DNA of 64,000 nucleotides from an uncultured Lachnospiraceae bacterium (GCA_947245585.1 CAMXPV010000011.1:1-64000); one strand, 5' to 3'. Positions 24,417 to 34,874 are shown, counted from the first letter of the stretch. Made by a program: numbers and translations. The notes: a model not told the origin generated them from the sequence alone.

Positions 24417-25202
24417 TTAGCAGTTTTTAAAAGGCTCCTTCACCTTCTCCTTGTTCTTGTCAAGGAAGAATGCCATGCCGTACTTCTGATCCTCTGTCTC
24501 GAAGCAGTCGCCGAAGAGTTTTTCCTCGATCACGATCGCCTCGTCCATGCCGACCTCCAAGCCGTCGTTGATTGCTTTCTTGCAGTTACGAACCGCGATG
24601 GGCGCGTTCTTGGCGATGCCGGCCGCCATCTTCTCAGCCGCAGCCATCAGCTCCGCCTGCGGATACACCGCGTTTACCAGACCGATGCGCAGCGCCTCGT
24701 CAGCCTTGATGTTTCTTGCCGTATAAATCATCTGTTTCGCCATGCCGGGGCCGACGATTCTCGCCAGTCTCTGCGTGCCGCCAAAGCCGGGCGTAATGCC
24801 AAGACCCACCTCGGGCTGGCCAAACACCGCGTTCTCGGAGCAGATTCTGATATCACAGCTCATGGAAATCTCACAGCCGCCGCCGAGCGCAAAACCGTTC
24901 ACTGCCGCAATCACAGGGATCGGGAATGTCTCCAACTTACGGAACACATCGTTGCCCTTCTTGCCGAAAGCCTCGCCCTCCGCCTTGGTCAGGGTGCTCA
25001 TCTCGCCGATGTCCGCGCCTGCCACGAAAGACTTCTCGCCTGCGCCGGTCAGGATCAGACATCTGATTTCCTTCAAATCCACCGCGTCAAGGGTTTCGTT
25101 CAGCTCATCCAGTACAGCGGAATTTAAAGCGTTTAACGCTTTCTCGCGGTTGATGGTGATGATGCCGACCTGACCCTTTGCTTCATACAATACAAATTCC
25201 AT
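24417..25202 (-). CDS. crt: Enoyl-CoA hydratase / crotonase
   Basis: The 261-residue protein has the crotonase signatures AGADIGEMSTL (oxyanion hole), NGFALGGGCEISMSCDIRI with a catalytic Glu, and QPEVGLGITPGFGGTQRLARIVG with the second catalytic Glu. It dehydrates 3-hydroxybutyryl-CoA to crotonyl-CoA. It starts 14 bases after the thl stop, consistent with tight co-transcription. Confidence 0.95.
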   Translation of the reverse strand: MEFVLYEAKGQVGIITINREKALNALNSAVLDELNETLDAVDLKEIRCLILTGAGEKSFVAGADIGEMSTLTKAEGEAFGKKGNDVFRKLETFPIPVIAAVNGFALGGGCEISMSCDIRICSENAVFGQPEVGLGITPGFGGTQRLARIVGPGMAKQMIYTARNIKADEALRIGLVNAVYPQAELMAAAEKMAAGIAKNAPIAVRNCKKAINDGLEVGMDEAIVIEEKLFGDCFETEDQKYGMAFFLDKNKEKVKEPFKNC

Positions 25203-25216
25203 GTTTTATCTCCTTT

Positions 25217-26398
25217 TTAGTCCATTTCTACGATAGTTGCACATCCCATACCACCGCCGATACACAGCGTAGCAAGACCCTTCTTCGCGCCCTTAGCCTG
25301 CATCTCATGAAGCAGGGTCACCAGAATACGCGCACCGGAAGCGCCTACGGGGTGGCCAAGTGCGATCGCACCGCCGTTGGGGTTAAGCTGCTTGTCTACG
25401 TCGATGCCAAGCTCTTTGCCCACTGCAACGGACTGTGCCGCAAATGCCTCGTTCGCCTCGATGATATCGAAATCTTCGATCTTGTAGCCGGCCTTCGCCA
25501 TAACCTTCTTGGTCGCAGGAACAGGGCCGATACCCATAATTTCCGGTCTGCAGCCTGCAAGCGCGCCTGCAACGAAGGTTGCCATAGGCTTCACGCCAAG
25601 CTCTTTCGCCTTCTCCTCGCTCATCACAACGATTGCCGCCGCACCGTCATTGATACCGGAAGCGTTGCCCGCGGTTACGAAACCGTCAGGATTGATCGGA
25701 CGAAGTTTCTGTAAGCCCTCGATGGTAGATCCCGGTCTCGGACCCTCGTCCACCTTGAACTCAACCATCTCTTTTTTCTTCTTCACCATAACGGGCACGA
25801 TCTCCTTATCAAACGCCCCGCTCTTCTGTGCTTCCTCCGCCTTTAACTGGCTCTTCAATGCGAACTGATCCAGTTCTTCGCGGGTAAGTCCCCACTCTCT
25901 GCAGATGTTGTCCGCAGTCATAATCATATGATAATCATTGAACGCGTCCCAAAGGGCATCCTTAATCATGGTATCAACCAGAGTGCCATTGTTCATTCTG
26001 TAACCGTAACGGCCCTGCATAACCGCATAGGGAGCCATGGACATGTTCTCCATACCGCCCGCAACCACGATATCCGCGTCGCCTGCCTGAATCATCTGTG
26101 CCGCCATATTCACACAGTTTAAGCCGGAACCGCAGACCACATTGACGGTAACCGCCGGAACCTCATTGGGAATCCCCGCCTTGATGGAGGACTGGCGAGC
26201 CACGTTCTGACCCTGTCCTGCCTGAATTACACAACCCATGTACACCTGATCAACCTTATCCGGCGCTACACCTGCTCTGTTAAGCGCCTCCTTGATAACG
26301 ATTGCTCCCAGCTCCGCCGCCGATGTGGTGCTCAAGCCCCCGCCCATTGTACCGATTGCTGTACGGCAGGCCCCTGCCAAAACAACTTTTTTTGCCAT
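25217..26398 (-). CDS. thlA: Acetyl-CoA acetyltransferase (thiolase)
   Basis: The 393-residue thiolase has the acyl-enzyme Cys in [12 protein letters not shown], the His region [20 protein letters not shown] and the second Cys in CIGGGMGCA. It condenses two acetyl-CoA to acetoacetyl-CoA, the first step of the butyrate pathway. The ATG at 26398 is chosen because GGAGGAG lies 6 bases upstream; the frame could also start five codons earlier inside the Shine-Dalgarno. First gene of the operon, behind the promoter at 26495-26523. Confidence 0.95.
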   Translation of the reverse strand: MAKKVVLAGACRTAIGTMGGGLSTTSAAELGAIVIKEALNRAGVAPDKVDQVYMGCVIQAGQGQNVARQSSIKAGIPNEVPAVTVNVVCGSGLNCVNMAAQMIQAGDADIVVAGGMENMSMAPYAVMQGRYGYRMNNGTLVDTMIKDALWDAFNDYHMIMTADNICREWGLTREELDQFALKSQLKAEEAQKSGAFDKEIVPVMVKKKKEMVEFKVDEGPRPGSTIEGLQKLRPINPDGFVTAGNASGINDGAAAIVVMSEEKAKELGVKPMATFVAGALAGCRPEIMGIGPVPATKKVMAKAGYKIEDFDIIEANEAFAAQSVAVGKELGIDVDKQLNPNGGAIALGHPVGASGARILVTLLHEMQAKGAKKGLATLCIGGGMGCATIVEMD

Positions 26399-26494
26399 TT
26401 TCTTCTCCTCCATGTTTAAATTATTTTTATTAAGAAGCCCTAAATGTAAGGCTTTTGCACGATTGTTATTTTTTTGTCATTGTCAACCGTTTCT

Positions 26495-26523
26495 ATTGTA
26501 TCATAGGGAATTTATTTTTGCAA
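26495..26523 (-). promoter_or_regulatory. Promoter of the butyrate operon
   Basis: Minus strand -35 TTGCAA (26518-26523), 17-base spacer, -10 TACAAT (26495-26500). A TTGACA-like hexamer lies further downstream (26481-26486) but has no matching -10. The leader of about 90 bases before thlA shows no riboswitch-like fold that I can recognise. Confidence 0.65.
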
Positions 26524-26539
26524 TCTACTTACCACGCTC

Positions 26540-28234
26540 TTATATCTCAAATTTTTCCACAAGCTGTACCATGGTCTCCACCTGGGATTTTTGCTCTGTG
26601 CTGACAGCGGCCGTTTCCTCGGAAGTTGCCGAATTGTTATCGACGGCGGAGGAAACCTGCGTCACATTCTGATTCAGTTCCTGCATCCGTCCGGTATCTC
26701 TCTTTAAGATCTGCTCGATCTGTCCCATCTTCTCGGTGGCTTCCTTCGCATCTGCCATCACCTTGTTCATGTTGGCCTCCGTCTCCTCCGCAATGGCAAT
26801 ACTCTTGTTCATAACTGAAATCGTTGTCTCAATCAGCTCTGTTGTCCTGCCCGCCGCATTCGCCGATTCACCGGCCAAATTTTTCACCTGCTCCGCCACC
26901 ACGGCAAACCCTTTTCCGGCCTCGCCCGCTCTTGCCGCCTCAATGGCCGCATTCAGGGACAGCAGATTCGTCTGGGAAGCGATATCCTCTATCGCTTCTA
27001 TGATTGTGCCGATCTGCTCCGAGCATTTTCCTATCTCCTGGATGGAAGCCTTTAATTCCTGTAGCTTCTCATTCCCCATCGTCAGCGTATGCCCTGCCGC
27101 AGAGGCCATCCTTGCAGATTCCTCCGCCTCCCGTGCATTTTCTTCCATGCTCTTTGTCATCGCGTCAAAGGCAGTCATCAGTTCCGACACCTGCACCGCC
27201 TGCAGGGTACAGTTTTCGGCCAGATCCTGCGCCGCAAACGCAAGCTGCTCCGAACCGCTGTCAATCTGACCAGAGACGGTGCGGATCGTCCGGATCGTCT
27301 CCTGCATCTTCTCCCCGATCTGTATAAAGGATTCTTTGATCGATACAAATTCTCCCACATATTCCTGTTTTATCTCAATCCGGTAATCGCCGTTACCCAT
27401 CTTTTCAAGGGTCTGCGTAATTTCTTTGATCATGCCAAGCAGATTCTTCTTCATAAAGGCGATCGCCGCAACCATCTTTCCGACTTCGCTCTCATCCGCT
27501 TCCATGTCAAGCTCCACATGAAATTCGCCGCCTGCAAGCACAGCCATCTGGTCCGACACTTTCAGGATGGGGTTCAGAAGCTCCTTCTCTGAAAACTTGA
27601 TCGTCCGGATCAGCTCCCGCACAACATAAAGGAAAGACAGTGCAAACAGGATCTCAAAAAGGTACTGCATCACTTTCACCGCCGTCTGCCTTTGGTCCTT
27701 TCTCTCTAAAATAGCAAGGATTGTCTCATCCGTCTGGCTGCTGATCTGATCCACCGAATTTCCGTATTCCGTACTGAACACACAGGCCTGTGCCGCCGCC
27801 AGATCGCCTGCCTGCACATAGGCGATGGCCTGCTGCTCCAGCGGAACAAGCTGTTCAGACATAGACGCGATCTGATTCAGGCTCGTCCACTCATCCTCCT
27901 TCAAAGAACAGCCCTTCAGGGCTTCCATGGCCTGTTCCCTGTTTTTATCCTCATTCAGTTCCTTCATATAGCCGTCATAATACTTCTGCTCCCCTGTAAC
28001 GGCATAAGACTGAATATCGTAAGTCAAAGTCTTGGACGCAGCCCGGTACTGGTTCAGCGCCACTGTCGTGTTGATCTGCGCGGTATGTATGCGTGACAGC
28101 CCCATGTTAAACCCTATGAATCCGACAAGCAGCACGCCGCCGATCACCACTGACAGAAGCGCCTGTTTCACCAATCTTTTTAACTGCGCCGCCTGGCTCT
28201 TTGTTTCCGGTAACCCATTTTTCTTTTCCCCCAT
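26540..28234 (-). CDS. Methyl-accepting chemotaxis protein
   Basis: The 564-residue receptor has a membrane segment near residues 23-43, a four-helix-type outside sensor region (about 45-185), a second membrane segment (about 195-215), a HAMP domain, and a long cytoplasmic coiled coil with the conserved hairpin tip [36 protein letters not shown] (given here in part). It signals to CheA/CheW; no other che gene is in the window. The ATG at 28234 is preferred because AAGGAGAGG lies 4 bases upstream. Confidence 0.95.
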   Translation of the reverse strand: MGEKKNGLPETKSQAAQLKRLVKQALLSVVIGGVLLVGFIGFNMGLSRIHTAQINTTVALNQYRAASKTLTYDIQSYAVTGEQKYYDGYMKELNEDKNREQAMEALKGCSLKEDEWTSLNQIASMSEQLVPLEQQAIAYVQAGDLAAAQACVFSTEYGNSVDQISSQTDETILAILERKDQRQTAVKVMQYLFEILFALSFLYVVRELIRTIKFSEKELLNPILKVSDQMAVLAGGEFHVELDMEADESEVGKMVAAIAFMKKNLLGMIKEITQTLEKMGNGDYRIEIKQEYVGEFVSIKESFIQIGEKMQETIRTIRTVSGQIDSGSEQLAFAAQDLAENCTLQAVQVSELMTAFDAMTKSMEENAREAEESARMASAAGHTLTMGNEKLQELKASIQEIGKCSEQIGTIIEAIEDIASQTNLLSLNAAIEAARAGEAGKGFAVVAEQVKNLAGESANAAGRTTELIETTISVMNKSIAIAEETEANMNKVMADAKEATEKMGQIEQILKRDTGRMQELNQNVTQVSSAVDNNSATSEETAAVSTEQKSQVETMVQLVEKFEI

Positions 28235-28323
28235 AATCCCTCTCCTTATAAAATCACGATTCGGCAACCTGCCTTACGCTACAACTGCTACTATAAAAAG
28301 TATATCGAAATCAGGGGGTGTTT

Positions 28324-29439
28324 TCAATCTTTTCTTTTCTTCTCCAGATACGCTTCCGCCGCCGGGTCCGTCATGGGCACGACCCGCCTCCACTCCTTGG
28401 TTCCCTCCACCTTTTCCACCTCAGAGCGGTTTCGGTAAAGAAATTTCGTCAGCTCGTAGCAGTCCACCCAGATTTCGTTGTTCCCCTCCTTCTGAGACTC
28501 GTCAAAAATCAGCTGTAATCCCCAGTGCAGGTGCACGGTTTTGATGTTGTTGACATTCTCCTTCGTGCTGTAACCCGTGTGCCCCATATAGCCGATCACA
28601 TCCCCGGCGGTGACCACGCTGCCCTCCTCCAGTCCTTCCGCATAAGGATAATTCTGGCGCAGGTGGGCATAGTAATAGTACCGCTTTTTGTCGAAGCTGC
28701 GAATGCCGATGCGCCAGCCCCCGTACTGATTCCATCCAAGGGCCTCCACGTAGCCGGACTCCACCGCGATCACGGGCGTGCCGATCTGCCCCATCATGTC
28801 ATGCCCCAAATGGGGCCTTGCATAGCCGTAACTGCGGGAAGACCCAAAGTCATCATAGTGGCTGTAGTCAAACCCTTTTGCGATGGGGGAAAAGGCTTTC
28901 AGGCCGTAAACCCGCTTGCCATCCAGCGTAAACTCTCCCACCATGCCGCCAAGCACCGCCGTGTAAGCCTCAAGATAATAGTCGTAATACTCCATATCCT
29001 TTGTCAGCTCTTCCATGGTAGTCTTGCCGCCCTTTAACTTTTCCGCCGTGTCCTGGATTTTTCTGACGCTGTTTTTGTCAAACTTTCCGCCGGTCTTTGC
29101 CCCCTCATAGGCCAGCAGCTCAATCCAATTGACATGCGCTTCGTCCTTGTAGGTCTCCACGTCCAAATCGTAGGCCGCCGCCAACGCCTCACAGGTGACA
29201 TGCAGTTCCACCCATTTGATATAATTGCCGTCTGCGGTCACTTCCACCGCCTGCCTGTCCCTGGAATTCCATGCCGTACCGCTCCCCTGCCATGCAGACT
29301 CCCGCCATCTGCCAAGCAGTTCCCCTGCAATACAAACACTGAGGAATGCAAACAAAAAAACCAACCCCATTTTCCGGATCATTTTACCCTTTGCACTCTC
29401 CCTGTTTTGTCCCCCGTTTTGCCGCCCGCTCTTTCCCAT
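28324..29439 (-). CDS. M23-family peptidase (LytM/DD-endopeptidase type), membrane anchored
   Basis: The 371-residue protein has one N-terminal membrane segment (about residues 24-40), a helical middle part and a C-terminal M23 domain. Zinc ligands are visible in HLGHDMMG (His and Asp) and HLHWG. Enzymes of this family cut peptide cross-links of peptidoglycan, and this one is likely exposed outside. The upstream ATG at 29439 lacks a clear ribosome binding site; an internal ATG at residue 20 (29382), preceded by AAAGGG, may be the true start. It lies 89 bases before the chemotaxis receptor on the same strand. Confidence 0.85.
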   Translation of the reverse strand: MGKSGRQNGGQNRESAKGKMIRKMGLVFLFAFLSVCIAGELLGRWRESAWQGSGTAWNSRDRQAVEVTADGNYIKWVELHVTCEALAAAYDLDVETYKDEAHVNWIELLAYEGAKTGGKFDKNSVRKIQDTAEKLKGGKTTMEELTKDMEYYDYYLEAYTAVLGGMVGEFTLDGKRVYGLKAFSPIAKGFDYSHYDDFGSSRSYGYARPHLGHDMMGQIGTPVIAVESGYVEALGWNQYGGWRIGIRSFDKKRYYYYAHLRQNYPYAEGLEEGSVVTAGDVIGYMGHTGYSTKENVNNIKTVHLHWGLQLIFDESQKEGNNEIWVDCYELTKFLYRNRSEVEKVEGTKEWRRVVPMTDPAAEAYLEKKRKD

Positions 29440-29525
29440 ACTCTGTACCCGCGCCGTCCGTCTTTTACTTTACCGTAAATATATGTGTATCAAATTCCGG
29501 GTATGTCATCGGACAAAATATCAGA

Positions 29526-29554
29526 TTGTTCTGCTTCGCATATCCTGTTATGAT
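29526..29554 (+). promoter_or_regulatory. Promoter of the DUF1576 gene
   Basis: TTGTTC (29526-29531), 17-base spacer, TATGAT (29549-29554), 37 bases before the ATG at 29592. Confidence 0.6.
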
Positions 29555-29591
29555 AGGAGTAGATCGGAATCGTTCACGAGAGGAGTGCCCT

Positions 29592-30908
29592 ATGATAGAA
29601 AAAATCCGCAAAAAACTGGAAGGCCGGGAAATGTTCGCCTTCAGCATCGTCACGGTCCTGCTCCTGTTCACCGCGGCCCTGCTTCTTGCCACGCCAAAGG
29701 AATTGGTGCGCGGCATGGCGATCATCGTGCTCACCAGGGACGCTCTCGTCACGGATTATTTTGAACTGGCCGGATTCGGCGCTGCTTTTTTCAATGCAGG
29801 GCTTGTGATGGGACTCGCCATTCTACTGGTAGTGCGGCAAAAAATCCCTTTTACAGGGCTGACCATGGCCGTGCTTTTCATCAATGCCGGCTTTGCCCTC
29901 TTTGGCAAAAACCCTGTCAATATTCTTCCCATCCTGCTCGGCACATGGCTTTACGCGAAATTCCACCATGCGGGTATGAACCGCTATATCTACACGGCCC
30001 TCTTCGGCTCCTGCCTTGCCCCTATGGTGACGGAGCTTGTCTATCTGCTGCCCTTCTCCTTTACCGTCAATCTGGGGATTGCCGTTCTCGTAGGCATCTT
30101 CGCAGGCTTTATCCTGCCTCCGCTCTCCGTACATACCGCCTCCATGCACATGGGCTACAACCTTTTTAACATGGGGTTTGCCGGAGGACTGTTTGCCTTC
30201 GTTATGATGTGCGTCCTGCAATCCTTCGGTCTGGAAAGCAACAGCGTATTCATCTGGAGCTATGGCCGCCCCTTTTGGCTGCTCGCCAGCTTATATTTGT
30301 ATTTTACGGCCGCGCTCCTTTATGGCCTGTTCTTAGACAAAACCAGTCTGCGCGGCCTCCTCGTTCTGATGCGGCATCCCGGCCGCGCGGTCGCGGACTT
30401 TGTTTTCATGAACGGCGCGCCTGCCACATTGGTTAACATGGGAATCATCGGTCTGCTCAGCACTACCTATATTCTTTTGATCGGCGGCGATTTATCGGGA
30501 CCCGTGGTCGGCGCAATCCTGACCGCCTTCGGCTTTGCCGCCTTTGGCGTTCACGGGCGCAATTACCCGCCGATACTGGCCGGTGTCTTTCTCTCCACCT
30601 TTATCAATCATATGAAACCCACCACGCCGGGAATCCAAATGGGCGCCGTATCCGCCGTTGGCCTGGCGCCCGTCGCCGGTCAGTTTGGCATTTTCGCCGG
30701 CATAATCGCCGGTATGCTGCACGCGGCAGTGGTGGTCTGCACCTCCTCCCTCTACGGCGGATTAAATCTGTACAACAACGGCTTCTCCACCGGCCTTGTG
30801 GCCATTGTGCTGGTGCCGGCTCTGGAAAGTTTCATCAAAGGTTTTCAGACGAAAAAGAAGAATAAAACAAAGGTTGAAAAAGACAGCGCAGCATCTGCGC
30901 AGAAATGA
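29592..30908 (+). CDS. DUF1576 family polytopic membrane protein
   Basis: The 438-residue protein has about 11-12 hydrophobic segments and conserved glycine-rich helices such as GAAFFNAGLVMGLAI, PPLSVHTASMHMGYNLFNMGFAGG and a related repeat in the second half (AAVVVCTSSLYGGLNLYNNGFSTG). The two related halves suggest an internal duplication typical of transporters. I recognise the family as DUF1576; no substrate is known. The ATG has GAGGAG 6 bases upstream; longer in-frame extensions run through the promoter and are rejected. It is followed 7 bases later by a small gene, probably co-transcribed. Confidence 0.85.
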   Translation: MIEKIRKKLEGREMFAFSIVTVLLLFTAALLLATPKELVRGMAIIVLTRDALVTDYFELAGFGAAFFNAGLVMGLAILLVVRQKIPFTGLTMAVLFINAGFALFGKNPVNILPILLGTWLYAKFHHAGMNRYIYTALFGSCLAPMVTELVYLLPFSFTVNLGIAVLVGIFAGFILPPLSVHTASMHMGYNLFNMGFAGGLFAFVMMCVLQSFGLESNSVFIWSYGRPFWLLASLYLYFTAALLYGLFLDKTSLRGLLVLMRHPGRAVADFVFMNGAPATLVNMGIIGLLSTTYILLIGGDLSGPVVGAILTAFGFAAFGVHGRNYPPILAGVFLSTFINHMKPTTPGIQMGAVSAVGLAPVAGQFGIFAGIIAGMLHAAVVVCTSSLYGGLNLYNNGFSTGLVAIVLVPALESFIKGFQTKKKNKTKVEKDSAASAQK

Positions 30909-30915
30909 GGATGAC

Positions 30916-31263
30916 ATGACACACGAAGAAAAAAAGACCGCCAAAATCGTTGAGGAATTAACCATGTTCTTCTTCGCCCTGGAGGCAGCCTATATCGACA
31001 CCCGAATCGAGCGGAGCAAAAACTGTGCCACCATCCGGGTGGAAGCGGATTTCAACCCGGCCTATGCCGACAAACTCTCCCATCTGAATCAATATCTCAA
31101 CGGCAAAAAGAACGACGGCATGGGCGACCTCTACTGGGAACTGGCAGGCAGCGGCGATCCCGGGGAGACCAGCCAGCTGCTTTTGATCGGCATGATGATC
31201 GACCGCGCCGAAATCATCATAAAAGAAAACAGGGTAACGCTTACCCTGTTTCGAACCTACTAA
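30916..31263 (+). CDS. Conserved-looking 115-residue protein of unknown function
   Basis: A soluble 115-residue protein with mixed helices and strands, starting MTHEEKKTAKIVEELTMFFF. It lies 7 bases after the DUF1576 gene, with GAGG just before the start. The last codons overlap those of the convergent glycosyltransferase gene by 4 bases (CTAA shared by both stops). No family motif is seen; the tight spacing suggests a link with the DUF1576 membrane protein. Confidence 0.7.
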   Translation: MTHEEKKTAKIVEELTMFFFALEAAYIDTRIERSKNCATIRVEADFNPAYADKLSHLNQYLNGKKNDGMGDLYWELAGSGDPGETSQLLLIGMMIDRAEIIIKENRVTLTLFRTY

Positions 31264-32339
31264 GCCTCGTCCTTCGACCGGTACACAAACTCCCGCTGAA
31301 TGGCAAAACTGATAAAAAACAATAAAATGTCCACCGGCATTTTAACCGCCACCTCCGCGCCGCCGACCAGGCCATACAATGCATTCACCAGAAAAGCGCT
31401 GCACGCCATCTGGCATACCGCCAAAAGCGCGTACTTACCCACCGCAGCCGCCACGCCGGCTTTGCTTCGAAAAACAACCCGGTAATTGACCATAAAATTA
31501 TATACGGCGGAAATCACCCTTGCGGCCGCTGTGGCAGCCACGATATAGGGAATCCCCATCAGACTGCCCGCCGCCCGCCGAAACATCACACAAAACATCT
31601 GAAAGAGCAGCAGATCCAACACACTGGAAGAAAGGGACGAGAAGAGAAACTTCCCAAACACCAGATAGATGCGCAGGGAATCCCTGACGGGATGAAAATG
31701 GCTCGTCTTATTCTCCTCAATATAGACCGTCTCCACCGCCACTTCCCTGATCGGAATATGCCGGTCCTTTGTCTCAATCAACATATTCGTCTCATACTCG
31801 AAACGTTCTCCCCTGACCTGCATCAGCTTTTCCATAAAGAAAGCCGGAATGGCCCGCAGCCCGGTCTGTGTGTCCGAGACGGAAAGTCCCAACAGATAAC
31901 GTAACACTTTTCGGGTGCACTTATTGCCAAAGCTTGACCGCACCGGCACCCCCGGCCTGTCAAAATCCCGGCAGCCAAGAATCAGGCTTTCCGGATGTTC
32001 CCAAAGCGCCTGCATACACGCCATGATATCGTTGGGCCTGTGCTGCCCGTCGGAATCCGCCGTCACACAGCCCGGCGCTTCATGAAATTCCCGCAGGCAG
32101 TAATTGAACGCCGTCTTGAGGGCCCTGCCCTTTCCCAAATTCACGGCATGATACAAAACCACACAGTGATCCATCTCCGCCGCCTGTTGAAAGAGGGACG
32201 CGTATGCCTCCCCGCTGCCGTCATCCACCAAAACCACATGCCGGATTCCCGCCGCCTGCAGGTCACGCAGTAGGATCATTAACTTTTCGTCCGGCTCATA
32301 GGAAGGTATGATCACCGGTATTTCCAAATAGGATGACAT
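31260..32339 (-). CDS. GT2 glycosyltransferase fused to a GtrA-like membrane domain
   Basis: The 359-residue protein starts with a GT-A family 2 domain (residues 1-220: VIIPSYEPDE, VLVDDGSGE, TADSDGQHRP as the DxD-type site) and ends with about four membrane helices of the GtrA/DPMS type (about 230-350). Such fusions transfer a sugar from a nucleotide donor to undecaprenyl phosphate and help flip it. The acceptor machinery could be the neighbouring 646-residue membrane protein, whose gene lies 21 bases upstream on the same strand. The sugar is unknown. Confidence 0.88.
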   Translation of the reverse strand: MSSYLEIPVIIPSYEPDEKLMILLRDLQAAGIRHVVLVDDGSGEAYASLFQQAAEMDHCVVLYHAVNLGKGRALKTAFNYCLREFHEAPGCVTADSDGQHRPNDIMACMQALWEHPESLILGCRDFDRPGVPVRSSFGNKCTRKVLRYLLGLSVSDTQTGLRAIPAFFMEKLMQVRGERFEYETNMLIETKDRHIPIREVAVETVYIEENKTSHFHPVRDSLRIYLVFGKFLFSSLSSSVLDLLLFQMFCVMFRRAAGSLMGIPYIVAATAAARVISAVYNFMVNYRVVFRSKAGVAAAVGKYALLAVCQMACSAFLVNALYGLVGGAEVAVKMPVDILLFFISFAIQREFVYRSKDEA

Positions 32340-32360
32340 GTGCTGTCCTTTCTCCCGCTT

Positions 32361-34301
32361 TTATTGTGACATTTGAATCAATTTTATCGTTTCCCCATCT
32401 CCTGCTATCTGATACAGTACACCACAAGAAAAATCCATCCCCTGTGTCACCGGGTCAAACACCGCGCTCTCGTCCCCACCCGTCTCAGCCACATACAGGT
32501 AGGACGCATGGCTGGCCCGAATCTGCCCGAGCACCCAATCCGCAGATGTCTCGTCCAGAACCATCTCCCTGTGCACAACCGACACGGGAGCCGCCAGATA
32601 ACTGGTATAAATACTGTGAAATTCCGGCGTATCGGCTCCCCTGAAATAATACACCCGCGCCCGCTCGTCCGGCTGCAAAATCCTTATCGCCTCAAGAAAC
32701 GCCTCCGCCTCCCCGTCCACATACGCTTCGCGCTCGCGAAGCTGCTCTTCCCTGTCGCCCCGGTAACCGGCAAGCCCATCATAGCCAATCTGATAGTTGG
32801 CAAAAAGCGCCACGAAAAGGATCAGGCAAAGCGGCACGCCGTAGCGTCTGAGCCAGGCGGGAAATTTTTCCCTGTCAAACAGCCGCTCTGCGTTGTTCAT
32901 CCAAATCTGCCCGAGAAAAAGCAGGGTTCCGATGGTAAAAGGGGCCCCGTAACGTTCTATGGACAAAATCATGCCTGCTGTCTCCAAATATTGTATTTCC
33001 CCGGCAAAGATGGTAATATGCGCCAAAAAAATAATTCCGTAAAAAAGCGCTCCGCTGACCGTACAAAATCCCAGAATCAGCCTCCCCATCCCGGCGGACA
33101 ACAGTTTACTTTTCCAAAAGAGCAGGGATAGCAGGCAAATGCACAGATAACAGCCAATTGGTGTCAAATCAAGAAAGAGACTTTGTGTCCTGTGCAGAGG
33201 GGAGCCGAAAAATGCCCGCAGAAACGCCGCCGCATACTCGCCCATATATCCCGACAGCCCGTATTCATCGGTGACCACATACTTCACCGCTGTGGTTGTG
33301 GAATTTGCGATCCGCCTCATCAAAAGGCAAAACAACATCCATGAACCGCCCGTTATGGCCGGCAGCAGAACCACCGCCGCCAATCCGCCGCGCCCTGTGT
33401 GCCTCCTGCCATTCTGCTCCTGTACCGCTCCCTTTTCACGCTGCGGCCCGCCTTCCACGAAACGACGGTACAACACAAAAAAGAGCAGTCCGAACAGCGC
33501 CCACACAAACCCGATCGACTTGACCAAAACGAGCACGCCCAGATAGAGAGCCAGTCTGCCATAATAAAAGACCTCCGACTCCACTTCCCGATCCGTCACC
33601 GCATAGAGAAAACTGCCGTAAATACAGGCCATCGTCAGATCCGCACAAAAGCCATAATATCCGAAATACTCTCCTATGCTGGGGAAAAGCCACAGCGCCG
33701 CCGCCATGAGAGCCATAAAAAAGACGTTTTTCCCTTTCCATTTCTTCAGCAGCGGAAACAGGAAGACCAGATTCATCGTATAGTAGCCTGCAAAAGCCAG
33801 TCCCTCCCGGAATTCCTGCGGATTCAAGTGCAGAAACCACCACTTGATCATCTGAGATCCCGGCGGATAATCGCCGAAAGCAGGAGCCACATTCCCGTAT
33901 TTACCCGCAAAGCCATCCGAAAAATACAGGGCCCTCGCATCCACCGCCCAAAAATTAAAGTCATCCCACCAGGTCACCATCTTCGCGGATGTGCAGACTG
34001 CCACCGTCACCAGAAGAACCGCCGCAATCACAAATGACATTTGTGTCATATTGTGGCAGCAAGCGCCGATTATGCTTTTGCGCTCCTCCTTTTTCCGGCT
34101 CACAAGCCAGACAGCAGCCAAAACAAGCGTCAAAACCGCGATCCCGTCAATCCATGAGAGATGACGAAAAAACGCTAGCACATACAGCACTAGCGTCAGT
34201 CCGCAGACAAACACCGGCATGGTCTCCACCAGGCTGACCCGGAACCGCCATGCCAAAAACAATATGCAGATAAGAACCGCCAGAATATGCACTGCCCCCA
34301 T
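32361..34301 (-). CDS. Polytopic membrane protein, possible GT-C type glycosyltransferase
   Basis: About 646 residues with some 12-14 hydrophobic helices and a soluble C-terminal part of about 140 residues. Outside loop 1 carries WWDDFNFWAVDARALY, an acidic motif placed as in lipid-phosphosugar-dependent GT-C enzymes. The next gene encodes a GT2-GtrA fusion, the usual maker of the lipid-linked donor, which supports this reading. Function remains an inference; I see no specific family signature. The start is ATG 34301 or TTG 34304; GGAGG stands 10-13 bases before. It begins 8 bases after hpf. Confidence 0.7.
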   Translation of the reverse strand: MGAVHILAVLICILFLAWRFRVSLVETMPVFVCGLTLVLYVLAFFRHLSWIDGIAVLTLVLAAVWLVSRKKEERKSIIGACCHNMTQMSFVIAAVLLVTVAVCTSAKMVTWWDDFNFWAVDARALYFSDGFAGKYGNVAPAFGDYPPGSQMIKWWFLHLNPQEFREGLAFAGYYTMNLVFLFPLLKKWKGKNVFFMALMAAALWLFPSIGEYFGYYGFCADLTMACIYGSFLYAVTDREVESEVFYYGRLALYLGVLVLVKSIGFVWALFGLLFFVLYRRFVEGGPQREKGAVQEQNGRRHTGRGGLAAVVLLPAITGGSWMLFCLLMRRIANSTTTAVKYVVTDEYGLSGYMGEYAAAFLRAFFGSPLHRTQSLFLDLTPIGCYLCICLLSLLFWKSKLLSAGMGRLILGFCTVSGALFYGIIFLAHITIFAGEIQYLETAGMILSIERYGAPFTIGTLLFLGQIWMNNAERLFDREKFPAWLRRYGVPLCLILFVALFANYQIGYDGLAGYRGDREEQLREREAYVDGEAEAFLEAIRILQPDERARVYYFRGADTPEFHSIYTSYLAAPVSVVHREMVLDETSADWVLGQIRASHASYLYVAETGGDESAVFDPVTQGMDFSCGVLYQIAGDGETIKLIQMSQ

Positions 34302-34309
34302 CAACTGTA

Positions 34310-34837
34310 CTATACCTCCGGCTCAATCAGCCCGTAGGTATTTCCCTTTCTCTTGTAAACCACGTTGACCTGATCCGTCTCCGCATTGCAGAACACAAAG
34401 AAATTATGTCCTAACAACTCCATCTGTACACAGGCATCTTCCGGATACATGGGCTTGATATCAAACTTTTTCGTGCGGATAATCTGCACTTCCTCTTCAT
34501 CCATGTACTCTTTCTCGATAAATTCCTGCCGGAAAGAACCCGATCCCTGCTTCTTGTCCACCAACTTATTCTTGTATTTCTTAAGCTGTCTCTCAATGAT
34601 CTCCTCCACCAGATCAATGGATACGTACATATCACTGCTGACCTGTTCGGAACGAATGATATTGCCTTTCACAGGGATCGTAACCTCGATCTTCTGACGA
34701 TCCTTCTCTACGCTGAGCGTAACATGCACTTCCGTATCTTCGGTAAAAAATTTCTCTAATTTACCGATTTTATCCTCCACTGCTGCCCGTAATCCGGGTG
34801 TTACCTCAATATTTTTTCCAACAATGTTAAATTTCAT
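34310..34837 (-). CDS. hpf: Ribosome hibernation promoting factor, long form
   Basis: The 175-residue protein has the N-terminal RaiA/HPF fold (MKFNIVGKNIEVTPGLRAAV, KLEKFF) and the C-terminal dimerisation domain (VRTKKFDIKPMYPEDACVQMELLGHNFFVFCN type; here IIRTKKFDIKPM). Long HPF proteins pair 70S ribosomes into inactive 100S dimers in stationary phase. The second ATG (34837) is used because GGAAAGGG lies 9 bases upstream. It has its own promoter (34875-34904) and is followed closely by two envelope sugar-transfer genes, an odd pairing. Confidence 0.93.
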   Translation of the reverse strand: MKFNIVGKNIEVTPGLRAAVEDKIGKLEKFFTEDTEVHVTLSVEKDRQKIEVTIPVKGNIIRSEQVSSDMYVSIDLVEEIIERQLKKYKNKLVDKKQGSGSFRQEFIEKEYMDEEEVQIIRTKKFDIKPMYPEDACVQMELLGHNFFVFCNAETDQVNVVYKRKGNTYGLIEPEV

Positions 34838-34874
34838 CTCAATCATCCCTTTCCTGTTCGGATTTCTTGAGACA

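Noticed and set aside
26470..26490. Possible Rex (redox regulator) box before thlA
   Set aside because: Only one half, TTGTTA, fits; the second half of the palindrome is missing. Not enough to call, although Rex control of butyrate genes is known in Clostridia.
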